From NCBI RefSeq assembly GCF_018613065.1, contig NZ_JAGGQW010000056.1, positions 77,421 through 141,420 of the forward strand: DNA of 64,000 nucleotides, written 5' to 3'. The translations under genes and the position numbers were made by a program. Origin of the DNA: Bacillus sp. ISL-7 (GTDB lineage: Bacteria > Bacillota > Bacilli > Bacillales_B > DSM-18226). Below are positions 60,981-64,000 of the stretch, one piece after another. The notes below the pieces were generated by a model, which ran no database searches, was not told where the DNA came from, and saw only the letters and a program-made list of their open reading frames with translations. Every line of letters begins with the position of its first letter. Position 1 is the stretch's first letter.

Positions 60981-61958
60981 ATGAATAATTTAAAAGGTAT
61001 GCACCACGTAACAGCCATTACGAGCAGCGCAGAAAAAAACTATGAGTTTTTTACGAATGTATTAGGTATGCGCTTAGTTAAGAAAACCGTTAACCAAGAT
61101 GATATTCAAACCTATCACTTATTCTTTGCCGATGATATTGGCAGTGCCGGAACCGATATGACCTTTTTCGACTTTCCTGGCATTCCTAAAGGGGTCCATG
61201 GTACCAACGAAATTTCAAAGACTTCCTTCCGTGTCCCAACTGATGCGGCGATCGAATTTTGGGTGAAACGCTTTGACCGTTTAGAGGTAAAACATACAGG
61301 AATTAAAGAGCAATTTGGTAAAAAAACACTGTCGTTTGTTGATTTTGATGACCAGCAATACCAATTGATTTCAGATGAAAATAATAATGGTGTTGCAGCT
61401 GGTACCCCATGGCAAAAAGGACCGATTCCTTTAGATTATGCGATTACTGGATTAGGCCCGATCTTTGTTCGTGTCGCTAATTTTGGTTACTTTAAAGAAA
61501 TGATGGAAAAAGTTCTACTATTTAAAGAGATTGCACAAGAAGGAGCGTTTCATTTATTTGAAGTAGGTGAAGGCGGCAATGGCGCTCAGGTAGTAGTCGA
61601 ATATAATGCGGTTCTTCCTCAAGCACGCCAAGGATTTGGGACGGTACACCATGCGGCATTCCGTGTCGATGATCGTTCCGTTCTAGAAGAATGGATTGGA
61701 CATATGGAGAGCTTTGGATTCCAAACATCTGGATTCGTCGATCGCTACTTTTTCGGATCACTTTATACAAGAGTTGCACCGCAGATTCTATTTGAGTTTG
61801 CCACAGACGGCCCAGGATTTATGGGAGATGAGCCTTATGAAACACTAGGCGAAAAATTATCTTTACCACCATTCTTAGAACCAAAACGGGAACAAATCGA
61901 GAAATTGGTTCGTCCGATTGATACCATAAGAAGTACAAAAGAATTCGTCAAAGAATAA
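60981..61958 (+). CDS. mhqO: Ring-cleaving dioxygenase, MhqO/MhqA-like (VOC superfamily)
   Basis: 325 aa with GGAGG nine bases upstream. Two VOC (glyoxalase/dioxygenase) repeats: MHHVTAITSSAEKNYEFFTN opens the first and YAITGLGPIFVRVANF the second. Metal ligands are H9 in MHHVT, H in TVHHAAFRVDD and a C-terminal Glu in ILFEFATDGP. Members open (hydro)quinone rings and protect against quinone stress. The MhqR operator upstream fits. The letter (MhqO versus MhqA/MhqE) is not certain. Confidence 0.88.
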   Translation: MNNLKGMHHVTAITSSAEKNYEFFTNVLGMRLVKKTVNQDDIQTYHLFFADDIGSAGTDMTFFDFPGIPKGVHGTNEISKTSFRVPTDAAIEFWVKRFDRLEVKHTGIKEQFGKKTLSFVDFDDQQYQLISDENNNGVAAGTPWQKGPIPLDYAITGLGPIFVRVANFGYFKEMMEKVLLFKEIAQEGAFHLFEVGEGGNGAQVVVEYNAVLPQARQGFGTVHHAAFRVDDRSVLEEWIGHMESFGFQTSGFVDRYFFGSLYTRVAPQILFEFATDGPGFMGDEPYETLGEKLSLPPFLEPKREQIEKLVRPIDTIRSTKEFVKE

Positions 61959-61978
61959 TCCTTTTAGAAATAATACAC

Positions 61979-62007
61979 AAAGAGCGTGGCCGTGGGCCAC
62001 GCTCTTT
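61979..62007 (+). terminator. Terminator of the dioxygenase gene
   Basis: Perfect 13-bp stem AAAGAGCGTGGCC/GGCCACGCTCTTT with loop GTG. Confidence 0.95.
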
Positions 62008-62022
62008 GTTATTAACTTAAAA

Positions 62023-62037
62023 GGGTCAGTCCCCCAC
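62023..62037. repeat. Dispersed element GGGTCAGTCCCCCAC, half copy
   Basis: Single arm of the element whose inverted pair lies at 46304-46344. It directly follows the end of the DUF1835 gene (minus strand). Confidence 0.75.
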
Positions 62038-62042
62038 TACTT

Positions 62043-63008
62043 TTAATCACCCTTTTTAATAAGTTTGTTCCCTTCCCAAAACCATTTATTCTCTTTTTGG
62101 AATACCCCCCCAATCCACCAATCACGTTCCACAAATTCACAATGATCTTTTTGTCCAGTTAAAACATCTAAACCATTGGAAGTTAACCTTAGCTTTGAAT
62201 TGGGTTCCGGATTTTGATAGTTGGGTAATGGCGAATCACATTCCAACAATGGATAGGGTCCCTGCATCAGCTCGTTTAGCATGGCCGTAAAATAAAGATC
62301 ACTTATCCCATCATTAATTCTTTGCATACTTATCGATAGAAATAATTCTCCAAACGAGCATGTATTTTTATCAAGATAGTTTAAAACTAAGGTTTCAACT
62401 ACATTTAGACCTGTATGCAGTGAGGGAAAGTAGCTTAAGTGTGATTGAAATGCCTGTTTTATAAAAGGTAATTTTTCATTTGATAAAGCCATCCATTTTT
62501 CAATATCTATCGGATTCTTAGATGTATAAGCTCTCCAGCCAGTAATAGCTTCTATTATTTGTTCATCTGTTATTAGTTGTTTCTTTTGATAATAAAGTCC
62601 TTCCAATTGCTGAGATGATAATTGACCAAGGCCATAAAAAGGTTCTACCCCCTCATACTCATCAATAGTCACCAACCATAGGTTTCTATACTCTTTTTTT
62701 GATAATTCGTTTAGCAAATACATTAACATCGTTTGATCATACCGATCGTGCTCAAACCATAGTACAATCTCTTTATCTCTAGGGATTTCATCAAGATATC
62801 GATTTTGGTTTTTACAATTCCGACTAAATAACTCAGCAGGAATAGCTAATTTTTCTTCAAAAAAACGGGCCCTGCGATGGATCCAATTTTCCTCCCTAAT
62901 ATCTTCGGATAATGGACCAAAATCATACATCTCCCGCCAAACTAGAACATCTCCGGGAAGATTTCCTAGCTTGTTCCCCACTGCATCCCCATTTACGATG
63001 TGAATCAT
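62043..63008 (-). CDS. DUF1835 / DUF3658 protein
   Basis: 321 aa. It starts with the DUF1835 pattern IHIVNGDAVGNKLGNLPGDVLVWREMYDFGPL; IVLWFEHDRYDQTMLMYLL is the second block. The C-terminal DUF3658-like part has LTSNGLDVLTGQKDHCEF. Conserved in Bacillus and relatives, with unknown biochemical role. An RBS is weak (GAGGTATT). The gene stands alone. Confidence 0.85.
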   Translation of the reverse strand: MIHIVNGDAVGNKLGNLPGDVLVWREMYDFGPLSEDIREENWIHRRARFFEEKLAIPAELFSRNCKNQNRYLDEIPRDKEIVLWFEHDRYDQTMLMYLLNELSKKEYRNLWLVTIDEYEGVEPFYGLGQLSSQQLEGLYYQKKQLITDEQIIEAITGWRAYTSKNPIDIEKWMALSNEKLPFIKQAFQSHLSYFPSLHTGLNVVETLVLNYLDKNTCSFGELFLSISMQRINDGISDLYFTAMLNELMQGPYPLLECDSPLPNYQNPEPNSKLRLTSNGLDVLTGQKDHCEFVERDWWIGGVFQKENKWFWEGNKLIKKGD

Positions 63009-63051
63009 ACCAATACCTCATTTCTTGTCACGCTTCAACAAAATGGTCGCT

Positions 63052-63063
63052 GGTGCCTGACAC
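63052..63063. repeat. Dispersed element GGTGCCTGACAC, half copy
   Basis: Reverse-oriented arm, just upstream of the DUF1835 gene and downstream of the 40-aa zinc-ribbon gene (minus strand). Confidence 0.8.
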
Positions 63064-63076
63064 CCCACTTATTAGC

Positions 63077-63199
63077 TTAGTAACGTATTAGTAACTTTTC
63101 TAATCCATTTGTGCTGATGTTGCCAGCACCCCCACACATCAAGCATCCATTGTTGAAACTTAATCCGCAACCGGGGCATTTAATTGTCATTAGGCTCAT
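63077..63199 (-). CDS. Small zinc-ribbon protein, 40 aa
   Basis: ATG at 63199 with GAAGG upstream, TAA at 63077. Two Cys pairs, C8/C11 (KCPGCGLSF) and C19/C22 (GCLMCGG), form a zinc ribbon. The C-terminal tail is short. Too small for standard gene finders, but RBS, Cys spacing and location are consistent with a gene. Unknown function. Confidence 0.55.
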   Translation of the reverse strand: MSLMTIKCPGCGLSFNNGCLMCGGAGNISTNGLEKLLIRY

Positions 63200-63467
63200 T
63201 TACCTTCACCTTAATCATTTATTTTCAAGTGATAAACCTATTTTAACATAGAAAGTTCCTATCTAATTTACGTCTCATTTTCCCCACCTATAAATAATTC
63301 ATTACTTTAGAGTAAGTAGCCTATAAACCATTTTTATAAAAATAAATTCCATTTACACATTTATATTTTTGTTATATTTACATAGACTAATATGTTGCTT
63401 TTTTAGGTAAGCATATTAGTTTATTCATTTGCATATCGTTTTAAGACGGGAAAGGAGACGATTGAAT

Positions 63468-63776
63468 ATGTATAGTACCGAAGTAAACAAAAAAATTGAA
63501 AGTATTGCCCATCCAAAGGTGCAAAATATAATAAGAACATGTGTGGAACAAGGATGCGTGTTCAAACCTCATCCAAGCAACCCTAACTTAGTGAATTTAT
63601 TTGATCCTGTACTCAGGAAAAATATTATTGGGGACATTAACCTTTTAAGTGAAAGAGGATATTTCACACTGGAAGTGGAAAATGGACGTTTCAAGACTTT
63701 TAGAAATGAAGTTATGGGATTGGATATAAATAAGGCAGATTTTGAAGATAAGGTATTAAGAAGATTGAAACGGTAG
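63468..63776 (+). CDS. Hypothetical protein, 102 aa
   Basis: ATG at 63468 with AAGGAG about ten bases upstream (a TTG at 63462 is an alternative). It begins MYSTEVNKKIESIAHPKVQN, then VEQGCVFKPHPSNPNLVNLFD, with a helical Lys/Arg-rich end. Well-balanced composition, and a strong terminator follows, so it is a likely gene. I do not recognise the family. Confidence 0.65.
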   Translation: MYSTEVNKKIESIAHPKVQNIIRTCVEQGCVFKPHPSNPNLVNLFDPVLRKNIIGDINLLSERGYFTLEVENGRFKTFRNEVMGLDINKADFEDKVLRRLKR

Positions 63777-63796
63777 CCTTCGATATTTCAGACGTG

Positions 63797-63834
63797 GAAA
63801 AGGGCAATGATTTTTGAGATCATTGCCCTTTTTT
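63797..63834 (+). terminator. Terminator of the 102-aa gene
   Basis: Perfect 14-bp stem AAAAGGGCAATGAT/ATCATTGCCCTTTT followed by TT. Confidence 0.95.
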
Positions 63835-63855
63835 GTTTATTAAAAACCAATAAAA

Positions 63856-63880
63856 AAGGACAACCTTAAATGGTTATCCT
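63856..63880 (-). terminator. Terminator of the rRNA operon
   Basis: Minus strand: AGGATAACC/GGTTGTCCT (one G-U pair) followed by TTTTTTA, immediately 3' of the 5S rRNA. Confidence 0.85.
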
Positions 63881-63886
63881 TCGTTT

Positions 63887-64000
<114 letters not shown>

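Overview
The window looks like chromosome of a low-GC, Gram-positive spore-former of the family Bacillaceae (Bacillus/Neobacillus type). The evidence is AT-rich intergenic DNA, strong AAGGAGG ribosome binding sites, frequent TTG/GTG starts, and typical Bacillus families (YoaK, YugP, DUF1292, DUF2187, DUF2382/YsnF, BsuPI, CspA-type, MhqO-type dioxygenase, GabP, RocA/PutB/RocG). The right edge is the 3' end of an rRNA operon: a 5S gene on the minus strand, cut by the window edge.

Left end (1-6.9 kb, minus strand): an azole-forming RiPP (TOMM) bacteriocin cluster. It holds a 105-aa heterocycloanthracin/sonorensin-like precursor with an almost perfect C-x-x repeat, then after a hairpin a ThiF/RRE-type maturation protein, a zinc-binding E1-like/YcaO cyclodehydratase fusion ending in PxPxP, and a duplicated SagB-type dehydrogenase. 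A cut S9-peptidase gene follows at the window edge. From 7 to 30 kb the gene content is mixed housekeeping: an HPr/Crh-like protein with Tyr15, YoaK, a Gfo/Idh/MocA oxidoreductase, a SEC-C protein, two DUF2382 stress proteins, a GH3 glycosidase next to an AraC regulator, transaldolase, alcohol dehydrogenase, YugP protease, HAD phosphatases, an aldo/keto reductase, a cysteine desulfurase, a glutamine-amidotransferase-class hydrolase and an EamA exporter.

30-45 kb: an MFS transporter; a proline/glutamate catabolic block on the minus strand (GabP-like permease, a 51-aa protein, P5C dehydrogenase RocA, proline dehydrogenase, glutamate dehydrogenase, a lipoyl-fold-like protein and a 52-aa microprotein); SerC; a class V aminotransferase; and an LLM flavin oxidoreductase. 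45-64 kb: an FAD monooxygenase, a DUF3800 protein, a gamma-carbonic-anhydrase-like protein, a PspA/IM30 pair, a guanylate-kinase-like protein, an acyl-CoA ligase, a cold-shock protein, BrnQ, a BsuPI lipoprotein, HAD enzymes, an MhqO-like dioxygenase behind an MhqR-type operator, and a DUF1835 protein.

The most interesting single locus is 50464-50937 (minus): a peroxiredoxin-like gene that is intact except for one in-frame TGA exactly where the peroxidatic cysteine should be. The TGA is followed after 11 nt by a perfect 8-bp hairpin with a GGA loop, the layout of a bacterial SECIS element. It has a good RBS and a terminator and no other cysteine. I read it as a candidate selenoprotein; a nonsense mutation remains the alternative. 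Other points of note are two paralogous microproteins (YDSGYCEI motif), several uncatalogued small zinc-ribbon genes, two families of dispersed short palindromes (GTGTCAGGCACC and GGGTCAGTCCC), three AT-rich tandem repeats, and at least seven decayed or truncated genes (DUF2231, gnd, DinB, an unnamed conserved protein, an IS3-type transposase, glgC, DUF438) plus a probably truncated ankyrin gene.
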